Assembly: GCA_963383645.1 (NCBI GenBank)
Contig: OY726557.1
Coordinates: 129,527,174-129,591,173, forward strand
Source of the DNA: Muscardinus avellanarius
Lineage: Eukaryota > Chordata > Mammalia > Rodentia > Gliridae
Direction: 5' to 3'
Length of the DNA: 64,000 nucleotides
Numbering within the stretch: position 1 is the stretch's first letter; the number at the start of each line of letters is the position of its first letter. The notes beneath the pieces were generated by a model. The model was not told where the DNA came from. It saw only the letters and a program-made list of their open reading frames with translations, and searched no databases. The translations under genes and the position numbers were made by a program. Shown piece by piece: positions 47,687 through 59,268 of the stretch.

Positions 47687-47865
47687 TCTGAAGGTTATTT
47701 TTAAATGAGTAAATATCCCAGAAATTATAAGCAAATGCCATACTAGAGAATAAGCATAAGAGAAGTTACACATCACTTCGGAAATTCCAACATCCAAATA
47801 TAAGAGTTCAGAAAGATCACTGAGCAGAAAATATTAAAGAACAATTTCTTTAAATCCTCAGATTT

Positions 47866-48060
47866 TGGGCGTGGCAACTCATGCTTGTAATCCCCGCACT
47901 TGGGAGGCAGAGACAGGAGGATCGCGCAGGTTCGAAGCCAGCCATGCGCGCTGGCTTAGGAGACCCTGTTTTCAAATAAAAATGCAAAAATAGGTCTGGG
48001 AGTGTAGCCCAGAGGTAGAAGGGCATCCAGGAACCCCAGTACTACCAAATAAATAAATAA
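47866..48060 (+). mobile_element. SINE with perfect 16-bp target duplication
   Basis: TTAAATCCTCAGATTT occurs at 47850-47865 and again at 48061-48076. Head TGGGCGTGGCAACTCATGCT, tail GGAGTGTAGCCCAGAGGTAG. Confidence 0.92.
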
Positions 48061-48499
48061 TTAAATCCTCAGATTTAAGATCAAGCATTTGCAGGTAGAT
48101 AGGACCATTAAAGTGCCCAGTACAATTAGTACAAAAGGAAGCACACTGAGGTGAGCTATCAGTAAAGCTTAGAACACCAGGAAGAAAGATCGCAAGGTTC
48201 TGAAAAGAAAAGAGTTGAATTATAAGAATACATCTTCTAGCTTTGTTCTTTTTCAAGATCGTTGTGGGTACCTAGAGTCCATATTCCATATTAGGATAGA
48301 TTTTTTTTCCTGAAAAATAAATATATAAATATATGATAGTTTCACCTAAAAAATAGAAAAAATAGATTCTCTGGTAAGAAAGAAAGCAAAAAGAAATATT
48401 GAAATGTTATCTTTAAGTCATCAAAACCTTGGTATCAGACAAATGAAACCGTTATGTGAGATTATCATTTTTAATTTTTGATAAATTGCTATAATACTA

Positions 48500-48663
48500 G
48501 ATGTCAACCACTAAGCCAAGCATGGGAGGGAGGGATGGGGAGAGAATGGGGCGGGGATCGGGTGGGGGCTGACTGGGCAATGTGTGCATATATGTCCACA
48601 AAAGTATGTATCCCACTATGATGTATGAATACAGTGCACCAATTAAAAATTAAAAAAAAAAGA
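48500..48663 (+). mobile_element. L1 3'-end fragment
   Basis: GAGAATGGGGCGGGGATCGG, ATATGTCCACAAAAGTATGT, ATACAGTGCACCAATTAAAA, then an A tail. 5' truncated. Confidence 0.75.
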
Positions 48664-49235
48664 ATCAAGAAACAAAATGGCACTAGACTCTTCAACACCT
48701 AGGTTTGCCAGAGATAATAAAAAGCAATACCACCAAAATCACAAGGGGAATTGATTTTCCTTTAGAATTCTGTATTAAGCCAAGCCTTTGAGGGGCATAA
48801 AAGTAGCAAAGGTGATATCTTCAGAGATGCAAGATTACAAAAAACTACTTCCCTTGCACCTTTTTCCATTCAGAAGAGGGAATGAATTAAGAGAGAGGAA
48901 ACTGGACTCTCGGAAGCAAGGCCTTACTCTGGGAGAGGGTGTAGGAAGTCCACAGCGCCCAGGTCATGAAGGAGGCCTAGGATGCTGCCCTGTACAATAG
49001 AGCGGGAGGACAAGCACATGGGGCTCCAGGAGAGAGCTCTGTGACCTGCCACCAGGGAGAAAAGCACAAAGATGTGGCAGAAAAAGATGGATGCTAGCTA
49101 ATAGTGAGAGGAGATTTGCGTTTCCATGGCAGCAGTAATAGGTTTGTAGGAAATAAAGGGCTCTGTGCTGTGGGCTGAACAGGAAGATGGAGAGGGGAGA
49201 GTGTGTCGTGCATGTGTGTGTGCACGTATGCACGA

Positions 49236-49598
49236 CGGCTGGATCTGGAGTCTCCTCCCAAGACCATGTGCTAAAGCCTCGGTCTCCAGCTTGACACTCC
49301 TGGGAGGCGGTAAGCCTGAAGGTTGTGACTAGTGGGAGGTTTTATGTCACCAGGGGTGTGCTTTTGCATGGGACTGTGAGAACCAGTCTCTTCCTTCCTC
49401 TCTTTTGCTCTACGGCCAGCAGGTAAATGGCTCTGCTCTACCACTCCCCTGCTGTGTCAAGCTGCCTTGCCATGAGACCAAGGGGACAGCTGACCAACGA
49501 TGGACTGAAAACTCTGAAACAGTGAACAAGCATAAACCTTGCCTCTTTATACATTAATCTCAGGCATTTGTTACAACAATGGAAAGCTGACTAAAACA
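49236..49598 (+). mobile_element. MaLR-like LTR
   Basis: CATGTGCTAAAGCCTCGGTC, CGATGGACTGAAAACTCTGA, AAACAGTGAACAAGCATAAA and an end GAAAGCTGACTAAAACA. Confidence 0.75.
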
Positions 49599-49686
49599 GT
49601 ATGTATGTGCTGTTGAGGCAGGGACCTAGCACAATACTGCCAAGAACATGCCATTCTCAGGCTTCTTTTTTTTTTAAAGCAGTATT

Positions 49687-49800
49687 TAGCTGGGCATGGT
49701 AGCACACATCTTTAATTCCAGTACTTGGGAGGCTGAGACAGGAGGATTGAAGGTTTGAGGCCAGTCTCAGTGATTGAGACTCTGTTTCAAAATAAAAAAC
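49687..49800 (+). mobile_element. SINE, truncated before the ID-like tail
   Basis: GCTGGGCATGGTAGCACACA head through TGTTTCAAAATAAAAAACAA. Followed at once by another SINE. Confidence 0.8.
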
Positions 49801-49815
49801 AAACAAACAAAAGGA

Positions 49816-49990
49816 GCAGGGTGTGGTGGCACATACCTGTAATCCCAGTACCTGGGAGGCTGAGACATGATCTCAGGTTTGAGGCTAGCCTCTGCACTTA
49901 GTAAGACCCTGTTTCAAAATAAAAAGTAAAAAAGGGCTAAGGGTATAGTTCAGGGGTAGAATGTCCTTGGGTTCAATATCTAGTACCAAA
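49816..49990 (+). mobile_element. SINE, full length
   Basis: GCAGGGTGTGGTGGCACATA head, GGGTATAGTTCAGGGGTAGA tail, AATATCTAGTACC end, CAAT/CAAA tail. Confidence 0.84.
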
Positions 49991-50019
49991 AATCAATCAA
50001 ACAAACAAACATCAAGCAA

Positions 50020-51430
50020 AAAGAGGAAAAATCAAGAACTAGCACCTAATTTAGAAATAGGTTGGTGAACAGAATTGATGCCTAAAAGAAAACAGTGATT
50101 GGGCAGTGGAAATTGGATAAGGAACAGGAGCTGTTTTATTATAAGCCTCATGGTCGTATTGGACCTGTTGAGTCATCTACTCAATCATATCCAGTACCCA
50201 GTTGAATCAGAAGCTAAGCAAAGCTTTTTCAATAAACTGGAATGGGGTCTGGTGAATCAAAAAGTGTGTCAACAGCGCCCTCTGGTGGGTACTTCCTAAA
50301 GCACCAATTTCTATGCAGCAGGCACATCGAGGCTACCTGAAGGGACTGCTTATGATTACAAAGCACATTTCTTTCCTGTAGGGCTGAACTTAGAAAAACT
50401 AGCAAATTTTATCCTTCTGGTGAGCCCTGAATTTGTTAAATTGTATGTCTGTTCATAGATATTTAACATGTATTTGAGTACATGCCACATGTCAGTCTTG
50501 CCTGGGGCCAGCGAACAAGGACTGAAAAACCACAGAATCTCTAGGAGGTGCTACTTAGAGAGCTGGAGGCTGAGGTGGCCGAGTGGCTACCTCCACTGGG
50601 TTGTCCAGGGAGGCCCCTCTGGTGATATGGGGCCTGAGTGGAGAAGGGGCCTCCCATCAACCAGGGGCACAGCCTTTACAGGAACCTGGCAGAGATGAGT
50701 CAGAGAGGCAGATCCTACAGGCCAGACCGTAAGTTTGGATCTACTTGCTTAAGCTTTTGGAAGGTGACAAGGAGGAGGAGGAGGAGAGGAATTTCCTGGG
50801 TGGGGACAGTGTATTCACTGGGCTCCCAAATAGCTTCCAAGAGGCATAGCCTACCAGTCTTTAGGAGTCCACACATGTCACCCAAGCTCTGGGCTTGAGG
50901 GACTTTAAAGGTCTGTTCCAATGACCCACTTAACCTTTCACTCCCTCCTGTGACACCCCTGGGCACTGATCATCCATTTCTGATTGTTCCACCAGAACAA
51001 GCCTGGGACCTTTTCTTCTGAGAGACATGCACACATGAAGGCCAGCTCTCTCAAGCTGACCCTCCCAAGTCTCCTTCCACTGCAATGAGAGTTACATGAT
51101 GGATTAAGGTGCTGCTGAAGAACTAAGGGGTGGGGCCGGAGCAGGTGATCAGGCGCTTTCCTGGTCCATGAGGAGAGTGTGGGCTAGCTGTCAGCCCCCT
51201 GCTCTAAGATAGGGGACGAACCATGCCTATCTTTGTAGAAGGGAATCATTCCAAGCCAAGGAGAGCCAAGGAGAGCACCTGGAAGTACGTTAGTGATGTA
51301 TTAGTACACTATCCTGGTTTACTCATCTGTGACGTTGAGGTTGCAAAATACCTTTTGAGTCTAACACTGGATGCCTTTACTGGCTTAAAGGAAGCTATTC
51401 CTACATGTTATAGCTTTTTAAGAGAAGAGT
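50020..51430. other. Unique intergenic sequence
   Basis: No gene recognised. A GAG triplet run (about seven units) lies near 50773. Confidence 0.45.
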
Positions 51431-51431
51431 C

Positions 51432-51577
51432 AGCTGGGTGTGGTGCCACACAGCTGCAATCCCAGTACTTGGGAGGCTGAGAAGGAGTATTTCAAGTTAA
51501 AGATCAGCCTCCGTAATTTAGTGAGACTCACAGCAACCTAGCAAGGCCCCCCCACCCTGCTTACAAAAGGCCTGGGG
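51432..51577 (+). mobile_element. SINE, outer copy split by another SINE (left part)
   Basis: AGCTGGGTGTGGTGCCACAC head to AAAGGCCTGGGGG. Its tail resumes at 51788 (GGCCTGGGGGTACAGGTAAG), giving the duplication AGGCCTGGGGG around the inner copy. Confidence 0.85.
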
Positions 51578-51741
51578 GCCGGGCGTGGTGGTGCATGCTT
51601 GTAATCCCCGCGCTTGGGAGGCAGAGACAGGAGGATCGCGCAGGTTCAAACTGGCTTAAGACACCCTGTTTCCAAATAAAAATGCAAAAATAGGTCTGGG
51701 AGTGTAGCCCGGAGGTAGAAGGGCCTCCAGGGACCCCAGTA

Positions 51742-51787
<46 letters not shown>
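51578..51787 (+). mobile_element. SINE, inner copy, young GC-rich subfamily with CA tail
   Basis: CCGGGCGTGGTGGTGCATGC head, GGAGTGTAGCCCGGAGGTAG tail, then about 22 CA units (51743-51787). Confidence 0.9.
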
Positions 51788-51788
<1 letters not shown>

Positions 51789-51832
51789 CCTGGGGGTACA
51801 GGTAAGAGGTAGAATGCCCCTGGGCTCAATCT

Positions 51833-51833
<1 letters not shown>

Positions 51834-51927
<94 letters not shown>
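51834..51927. repeat. Compound (GT)n(GA)n microsatellite
   Basis: About 19 GT then about 26 GA units, starting at the CAATCTC end of the outer SINE tail. Confidence 0.95.
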
Positions 51928-51931
<4 letters not shown>

Positions 51932-52321
51932 AAAATTAAAGAGCCAACATAGCCTTTGTTACCACAGTAGTCATAAACACCAATAGAACCATCTCTCACC
52001 GTAATCAGAGTAAAGTTCTTGCTGAGTGGCATCAAGAGAACCCAGGGGAGTAAGAGAACCCAGGGGAGTGTAGGATTCCTACCAGGGTGGGTGAGGCAAC
52101 CATGGAATCCAGAGTCCTGGCAACCAGTTTCAGATTTCTTATGGCTCCTACCTCTGAAGGCATTTTGGGGTGAGAGGCCCAGTACCTTTATTCTGTGAGG
52201 TCTTGGGAGCATCAGTGTTATCCCCACTAACTCGTGTAGCTTAGAGGAGCAGATTCTTTAGGAACTCATTTGTGCTTTCTGAGATTTTCTACATATGTGT
52301 GAATGTGTGTTTATAGTTTGG

Positions 52322-52398
52322 ATTTTTTTTTTTTTTTTATGCTGGCGATTGAACCCAGGGGCATTCTACCTCTAAGCTACACTCCCAGCCCTATTTTC
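52322..52398 (-). mobile_element. SINE, outer copy, tail half
   Basis: T run and GCTGGCGATTGAACCCAGGG. Interrupted by the SINE at 52399-52655; the head half is at 52656-52782 (TAAATAGGGTCCTGCTAACT to ATAACCATGCCTGG). Confidence 0.78.
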
Positions 52399-52655
52399 TT
52401 TCTTTCCTTTCTTTTTCTTTCTTTTTCCTTCCTTCCTCCCTACACCCACTCTTTTTTGTGATACTGGGGATAGAACCCAGGGGCATTCTACCTTCAAGCT
52501 ATACCACCAGCTCAATTTTTTATTCTTTTATTTTGAAATGCTCTGAGTTGAAAAGGGCCTCAGTAAGTAGCTGAGGCCATCTGCAAAACATGATCCTCCT
52601 GTCTCAACCTCCCAAATGCTGGGATTGCAAGCCTACACCACCATGCTCGGCTCTT
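52399..52655 (-). mobile_element. SINE, inner copy with pyrimidine-rich flank
   Basis: TTCTTT/CCTTCC tract, GATACTGGGGATAGAACCCA tail, head ending CCACCATGCTCGGCT. Confidence 0.83.
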
Positions 52656-52867
52656 GATTTTTAAATAGGGTCCTGCTAACTTGTTGAGGTTAGCCTTGAG
52701 GCTACACTCCTCCTGTTTCAACCTCTAAAGTACTGAGATTATAGGCATGTAGCATGTATCCATATAACCATGCCTGGTTTTTAACATCTCTTGATACATG
52801 GTTCTATTTACTAAAAAAACCACCCAAGCCTTGATTTTTAAATAATAATAATGATGATGATGATTGT

Positions 52868-53060
52868 TGTTGTTTTGCATTTGTGTAAATAAGGAATGAA
52901 CCCAGCGCTACACCTCCAACCCTTTTTTTAAATTTTGAAACAAGGTCTCTTTAAATTGCTGGGTCTTGCTAAGTTGCCAAGGCTGGCCTCAAACCTGGGG
53001 TCCTCCTGTCTCAGCCACCCAAGTACTGGGCTTACAGGTATGTTCCACCATGCCCCATTC
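52868..53060 (-). mobile_element. SINE, diverged, 3' end decayed
   Basis: GGAATGAACCCAGCGCTACA, AACAAGGTCTCTTTAAATTG, head to CCACCATGCCCCATT. Confidence 0.75.
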
Positions 53061-53499
53061 CCAAGCCTTGATTCTATCTTCTGTTGCAAAGCTGCTATGG
53101 CCTAGGGAAAAAAAGCGTTCCATCTTCTCAGTTCCACAGCTGAGATGCTTTGTAGGAATGTATGTATGGGTGGTATGTGTGTGTGTGGGACCCCTGAAAC
53201 ATCATCCTCCATCAGGCAACTCCTTTTTACTATTTCTAAACACTTTAAAACCTCATCTCCTTTAGAAAAAAATGTATGATTAATTACAGGGGTTTAGCTA
53301 CTCTGGAAGTTAAACTGTTGACAATCTAAGCGTACTTGTATTCCCTTCTGGATTATCAGCCAACACCAGTAGTCCAAGTGTGCTCAAAACATATAAAAGT
53401 AAATCCAAACAAGTGATGGGACCGTTCTTGCTACTGAAGACAACCTGTTTTATTTCAGGGCTCAAAACAAAGGTGCTGAGCATGTGCTTTCTGTTGCAT

Positions 53500-53760
53500 T
53501 ACTATGAATCGGCTCATTCCTTCACGAATATTGGTGTGCATATGATGCCATGACACTGTTTGGGACTTTTGAATGTAATGGGAAGCAAGATAAAGCTTCT
53601 GTCCTCTGGAGTTCACATTTCAGAGGAATGTAATGAATATATAATGCAATAAAGCAGGCTCGGAGCGATAAGAGGTGCTATTTTAGATAGGGAGGCCCAG
53701 GAAAGTCATCTCTAAGATGGTGATACTTGAGCACAGAGGAAGTGAGGGGGTGGGCCACGG
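53500..53760 (+). mobile_element. L2 LINE 3' remnant
   Basis: GGCTCATTCCTTCACGAATA, CTTCTGTCCTCTGGAGTTCA, GCGATAAGAGGTGCTATTTT and CACAGAGGAAGTGAGGGGG follow the L2 3'-end order closely. Confidence 0.65.
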
Positions 53761-54645
53761 GGACATTCCATGTGGGAGACACATCACCAGCAGGCTGAGC
53801 GGAAATGGATTTGGCCTGTTTATGAAAGAGCGAGGAGCCTGCAAGGCTGCGCCACAGGACAGAGGAAGGGCAGTGGTACTCAACTCTTAGGTGACATTCA
53901 GACTTGGTGAGCCTTCCTCCATCCCTCCAGAGCTCTAGCAAGACAACCCCTCTCCTTCCTTCCCAAAGCTTTTTTCTCCTCCCATCAAAGGACAGTCAAA
54001 AATTTGTGGATGCAGGGCCAACCTTTTACCAAAGATACCTCACCAAGACCCAACCTATGCTGCCGCTCAATTGCTCTTGCCCCAGGAGCGAGGACCCCTT
54101 GAGCTGGTTTTGGGCTTTAACCAGCCCTCTGGGCTGGCAGGGAGTTAACAAACACACTGTCCTTCTGCTGTGGTTGTCTGTGACCATTGTCGGTTGGAGA
54201 GTGAGTGGAGTGGGGTGGCGTGTGGGTGGGCTGCAGTGCGGCTCCTCTTCAAGGCACGTGGCCAGCACACTGACCTGCCCTCCCCGCGCTCAGGAGGGCA
54301 TGGCTCACTCCGGCCAGTGCACACCTTGCGTCTGGGGTGCATTTTAACTGAGAGGACCAGACTCTCCAATGCTTTCTCCCTTGTCAAATGGTCCCAGGGA
54401 CTGTTTTCAATGATGGAAGTAATGGCTGCAAGCGTCTCCACAGAGGACCCTTATGCAGGCTCTGCAGCAGGAAGCTCACCTATTTTGGGCATTAAGGTAC
54501 CAAGATTTTGGTGGTGGTAACTATAACTACAGGGGGAGGGGTTGTGTTCCCTGCAAAGCAACAGTGTTTGGCTGGCTGCCCAGGCACTCCTGGGTCAGGG
54601 ATTCCCGGTCTCTGAAGACACACTCTGGATGGGTAGCGTAACAGT
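53761..54645. other. Unique intergenic sequence
   Basis: No gene recognised. A 147-codon + frame at 53904-54347 has no family resemblance. Confidence 0.45.
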
Positions 54646-54649
54646 GACA

Positions 54650-54680
54650 GAAGCTGCACACTTGAAATCCCAGTACTTGG
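54650..54680 (+). mobile_element. SINE, outer copy, left stub
   Basis: GCTGCACACTTGAAATCCCA then GTACTTGGG. The rest resumes at 54893-55052 (GAAATCTCAGCACTTGGGG onward), so about 18 bp are duplicated around the inner SINE. Confidence 0.78.
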
Positions 54681-54892
54681 GCCCAGCGTGGTGGCACATG
54701 CTTATAATCTCAGCAGTTGGGAGGCTGAGACTGGAGGATCACACAGGAGGTTCAAAGCCAGCCTCAGCTACTTAGTGAGGCTTTCAGTAACTTAGTGAAA
54801 CCCTGTTTCCAAATAAAATAGGAAATAGGTCTGGGAGTATAGCATGGAGTAGAAAAGCCTCTGGCTCTCACCCCTAGTACCACAAAAAAAGA
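54681..54892 (+). mobile_element. SINE, inner copy
   Basis: CCCAGCGTGGTGGCACATGC head, GGAGTATAGCATGGAGTAGA tail, CCCTAGTACCAC end. Confidence 0.85.
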
Positions 54893-55052
54893 AATCTCAG
54901 CACTTGGGGAGGCTGAGACAAGAAGATTGCAGGTTTGAGACCAGCCTCAGCAAATCAGGAAGACTTTCAGCAACCTGGCAAGACCTTTAAAAAATAGGGC
55001 TGAGTGTAGCTGGGAAGTAGAACACCCTGACTTGAATTCCTAGTTAAAAAAA
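54893..55052 (+). mobile_element. SINE, outer copy, right part
   Basis: Continues the stub at 54650: GAGGCTGAGACAAGAAGATT through a decayed tail GGGCTGAGTGTAGCTGGGAA. Confidence 0.78.
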
Positions 55053-55399
55053 TAAGTGGGGCCTGAACCCCACTGAACCTCAGAGGTGTGGACTCAGGCA
55101 CTTTACTTACACTTTCTGGATCTGAGCTTTATTTGAAAAAATGCTACCTCACATAACTGTTAAGAAAACCAAGTTATTTTTACTGTATGGAAAACACTTA
55201 GGATAGACTGGAACATGGTAATTGATCAAAATTAGTTATTATCTACTATCAGTATAATAACTACATCCTTTTTGGCGGAAAAGCATTTTGCTTTAAATGC
55301 TGTTGAATCAGGAAAGATGTATTTAAGAATAATGAAAAAGACTCTTGCCAATATTTATCACAATTTTTATCATCCAAAAATGGAGATCCATTTCTTCCT

Positions 55400-55640
55400 C
55401 CTTCCTTCTTTCCTCCCTTCCCCTCCCTCCCTCCTTTCTTTCTTTCTTTTTCTTTCTTTGTGGTACTGGGATCCCTGGAAGCCCTTCTACCTCCGGGCTA
55501 CACTCCCAGACCTATTTTTATATTTTATTTTGGAAACAGGGTCTCTTAAGCCAGCGCGGCTGGCTTCGAACCTGCACGATCTTCCTGTTTCCGCCTCCCA
55601 AACACAGGGATTACAAGCGTGCGCCTCCATGCCTGGCTGA
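55400..55640 (-). mobile_element. SINE, young GC-rich subfamily
   Basis: Pyrimidine tract, GTACTGGGATCCCTGGAAGC tail, head to CCATGCCTGGCT. GAGATCCAT flanks both ends. Confidence 0.88.
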
Positions 55641-56985
55641 GATCCATCTCTTTTTAACACTAAGTACCAGATGTTTCCCCCCACTATCCTGCCACCTCTG
55701 CAGTGACTGAGCCTGTGAGGAACTGGGGCAATACAAGAAAGAGGGTGCATACAGAAAGCAAGGCCTGGTAGCAGAGGCAGCACAGCTCAGAGTCCCTGGA
55801 CCACTGCCCCAAACTGCCAATGTGTCAGATTCGATGGATAACAGCTCTAACACAGAACGGAGACACTGTCCAGAAGTTATAATCAGTGCTACCTGGATAA
55901 AGGTTTCCACTGAAGAATTGCAAAACATTTTTACTGAAACCTGATGATAAGCCAGGGCATTTCCCACGACCACATCACACTCTAGGCTTCACTGGGAAGT
56001 ATGATCTGAACCGCTAATTTATTTCCTGCATCTGTAATCACCAAGACTCACTGCCTTCAAGATATGTCAACCACATAAAATCTTTCAGTTTGTTTCAGAA
56101 AGGTTGACTTGAACAAATTCTTAATGATATAATGGAAACTGACTGAACCCTTTGTGATATAATTATGTAATTATAATATAACCCTTTCCCCCTTAACTGC
56201 TGCATGGTTTTACATTAGTTCACAGTAAAAAGTCTGGGTTTTAATCACTACTTGCTCTCTGGCTAAGCCCTTTAAAAGCATCTATCATCTAATTTGATTC
56301 CCCATAGCAACCTTTAGTACATACTATAGTCTTCTCATTTTAGAGACAAGAAAGCCATGGTACAGCCAGCGCTCTGACATTTTAATAGTTTAGTGGGTTT
56401 AGTAGCTCAGTAGGGATTTTACAATTATTAGGTAGCAGCCAAGATTCAACTATCTAGCCCTAAATCTACTTTGATCAGAGCATAAACTACATGAGCGTTG
56501 GGTCTGAGTCTCAGCTCCACACTCGTCACACTCCCTGAGGCAGTGGACAGTGTTTAGCCTAGGTGTGCTTTGGTTTCAACCAATGGGCTATGATATGTAA
56601 ATGAGTTAACAAGTGTAAAACCTTTCTAGTGTTTGGTACTATCACATGGTAAGCACAAAGTCAGTTATTCTTAGCTGTCAAGGACATTGTTATAGTGGCA
56701 TGCACAATTGATAAAATGTATAAAACTAAAGTCAGATAAGCTGATTGTGATAGAAGTTCTTGTAAAAGCATTGGCAATAAAGTACAGTGTTTGGTCTCCA
56801 AAGCTTTTTCTGCTTTCCACATAGTATTTGAAGTATCTCACTGTCTAAATAACAAATATGTCCTAACTCTACTCTGTAATCAGCCAGAATGTCTCACACC
56901 TTGAAGATTTGCCCGTGCATATTTAAGCAAGATAGGAGGCAGTGGTGTACACAGCCAGCAAAGTTTTTGTTGTTGGTCTTGTTTG
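55641..56985. other. Intergenic sequence with possible MIR remnants
   Basis: No gene recognised. 56230-56660 has MIR-like blocks (TTCTCATTTTAGAGACAAGA; GGGTCTGAGTCTCAGCTCCA), too weak for separate entries. Confidence 0.4.
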
Positions 56986-56987
56986 TT

Positions 56988-57068
56988 TTTTGGTGGCACT
57001 GCAGTTCCTGGAAACCCTTCTACCTCTAGGCTACACTCCCAGACCTATTTTATACTTTATACTTATTT
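56988..57068 (-). mobile_element. SINE, outer copy, tail half
   Basis: GTGGCACTGCAGTTCCTGGA to TTTATACTTTAT. The head half is at 57281-57387 (AGAAACAGGGTCTCTTAAAC to CACCACACCCGGCT). Confidence 0.82.
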
Positions 57069-57280
57069 TCTCTCTGTCTGTCTGTCTGTCTCTCTCTCTG
57101 TGGTACTGGGGTTCCTGGAAGGCCTTCTAACTCCGGGCTACACTCCCAGACCTATTTTTAAATATTATTTTTATTTGGAAACAGGGTCACCTAAGCCAGT
57201 GAGGCTGGCTTCAAACCTTCGCAATCCTCCTGTCTCCGCCTCCCAAGCACGAGCTTACAAGCCTGCACCACCATGCCTGG
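57069..57280 (-). mobile_element. SINE, inner copy
   Basis: (TCTG)n tract, GTACTGGGGTTCCTGGAAGG tail, head to CCACCATGCCTGGC. Same subfamily as its host, so near-identical copies are nested. Confidence 0.86.
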
Positions 57281-57537
57281 CAGAAACAGGGTCTCTTAAA
57301 CCAGTGCGTCTGGCTTCAAACCTCCGTGGTCCTCCTGTCTCCTCCTCCCAAGCGCGGGAATTCCAAGCATGCGCCACCACACCCGGCTTGTTCTTAATAC
57401 CACCTCTTTAGAAAATGGTGAAGAGACTATAGTCTGGTTCAATTTAGTTCTAAGTTTAACATTATTGTTCTAAACAAATCTGGGGTTAATATTTAAACCC
57501 AGAGAAGAGAAATTAATAGTAAACTTCCATTCTAATG

Positions 57538-57852
57538 TGTGTCAGCTTTCCATTGCTGTGACAATATGCCTGAGGTAATCAACTTATAAGGAGAAAGGGT
57601 TTATTTTGGTATGGTTTCAGTCCATGATCACATGGCCTAGTTGCTTTGGACCTGTGGACACAGAGTATGTCATTGCAGGAGAATATGTAGCAGGGGGCCT
57701 CGTCATCTCATAGCAGCAAGGAAGCAGAGAGACAGTGGAAGAAGCCTGAGTCCCAATATCCCTGCCAAGGGTGTGTCCCCCCAAACTAACTTCCTCTCCC
57801 TTTTTAGAGTTTTCATCTCCTCCCAATAGTGCCACAGGCTGGTGGTCCAACT
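57538..57852 (-). mobile_element. MaLR-like LTR, left part, split by a SINE
   Basis: GTCAGCTTTCCATTGCTGTG, GTTTATTTTGGTATGGTTTC and CAGCAAGGAAGCAGAGAGAC. It resumes after the SINE at 58059 with TGGCCCAATTTTTAACACAT and ACATTCAAGATCTAAAC, ending about 58110. Confidence 0.7.
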
Positions 57853-58058
57853 TTTATTTTGGTGGTACTGGGGGGTGGAACCCAGGGGCTTTTATGTCTC
57901 CAGGCTATACTCCCAGACCTATTTTATACTTTATTTGGAAACAGGGTTTCGCTAAGTTGCTGAGAGCCTCACTAAGTAGTGGCTTCGAACCTGTGAGATC
58001 CTCCTGTCTCAGCCTCCCAAGTGCTGGGATTACAAGCTTGCACCACCATGCCCGGCTT
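57853..58058 (-). mobile_element. SINE inserted in a MaLR-like LTR
   Basis: TTGGTGGTACTGGGGGGTGG tail, head to CACCATGCCCGGCT. The flanks GTGGTCCAACTTTT / GTGGCCCAATTTTT form a diverged target duplication. Confidence 0.88.
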
Positions 58059-58227
58059 GTGGCCCAATTTTTAACACATGGGTCTTGGTAGACATTCAAG
58101 ATCTAAACATTAGTATCCACTACTAAAGCATTGGAACACCAAGGTGTGAATGGGGAGAATGGTAAAGTTACATGGACTGCATGTAGGCTCCCTCTGAGGA
58201 AAAGAAATCTAGTAAATATGCAGAGTA

Positions 58228-58390
58228 AAGCAGAGCACAGTGACCCATGCCTGTAATCCCAGTACTTGGGAGGCAGAGATGAGGACTGCAGGTTCAAAGC
58301 CTCTGCAATTTAGCTGAGACCTTGTTTCAAAATAAAAAGTGATAGGAGTATAGCTCAGAATAGAATGTCCCTGGCATCAACCCCCAGTAA
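58228..58390 (+). mobile_element. SINE with (CAAA)n tail
   Basis: GCAGAGCACAGTGACCCATG head, GGAGTATAGCTCAGAATAGA tail. The tail grades into about 11 CAAA units to 58434. Confidence 0.83.
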
Positions 58391-58434
58391 CAAACAAACA
58401 AACAAACAAACAAACAAACAAACAAACAAACAAA
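58391..58434. repeat. (CAAA)n microsatellite
   Basis: About eleven units from the preceding SINE tail. Confidence 0.94.
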
Positions 58435-58435
58435 C

Positions 58436-59268
58436 TACTGCCTAGACTAGTATCTCCCAATACTTGATACCAGAATCCCACAGAGTGGCCACTAACATTG
58501 TAGACTTCCAACTCCAATCCAGGCCTACCACGCTTGTGGTTACTGGAGGAATTTGGTTTAACTGGTTCTCTGGGTGTTTTATGTGGACTGCAAAGCTTGA
58601 GAACGATGTGATGAGTTTAAAACATGAAGTAATGGCTGAGAAACCTCAGGATGATTCAGTGAGAGCTAAAGCAGTATGTCTTTATGATGACCTTCTGTTT
58701 GATGGTGGATGCTGATTGTCCTCGGTGGGATAGCTCACTATGTCTAATCATACATCTTTCTCACAGAATGTCAAAGGAAGGCAAACTTTTCAATTCACCC
58801 TTCTAAGCATCTGTTAATATCTTACATTTAGAAACTAAGCTACCAAAGTACTTTGAAGAAATATTAGGCCTCTGAATAACAAAAAATAGATATAGACTCC
58901 AAACAATTCAGGATCACCTTTCAGAGGCCCACTTGTGATATTCTTTGGCTCGCCATTTTGACAACTTAAGTGATTTCCAAGAAAGATCAGAACCTCAAAG
59001 TGGAAGAGGAAGGTTTACAAGTAGGTGTGAATAGTAGCAAAAACCCAAGAAGGGTACAAAAAACTTAAAAGACACAAGAATGTAAAAAGGATAGTGATGT
59101 TAAGACCATTTGCTATAGGAGTAAACATTCTTTTATCTCAATATGTCCCTGAGGGTATCACTAAATTATAGTAATTTATAGACATAAAGAAATATATATA
59201 TATACTGGCAGCAAAGTTTGTTGTTGAAATATACTCAGAAAAATATTTAAAATAAAAATTAAACTCCA
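58436..59268. other. Unique intergenic sequence
   Basis: Nothing recognised; an 83-codon + frame at 58464-58715 shows no family features. Confidence 0.4.

Noticed and set aside
58391..58434. Regular short repeats considered as a CRISPR-like array
   Set aside because: They are CAAA and other simple repeats with no spacers, in a mammalian genome.
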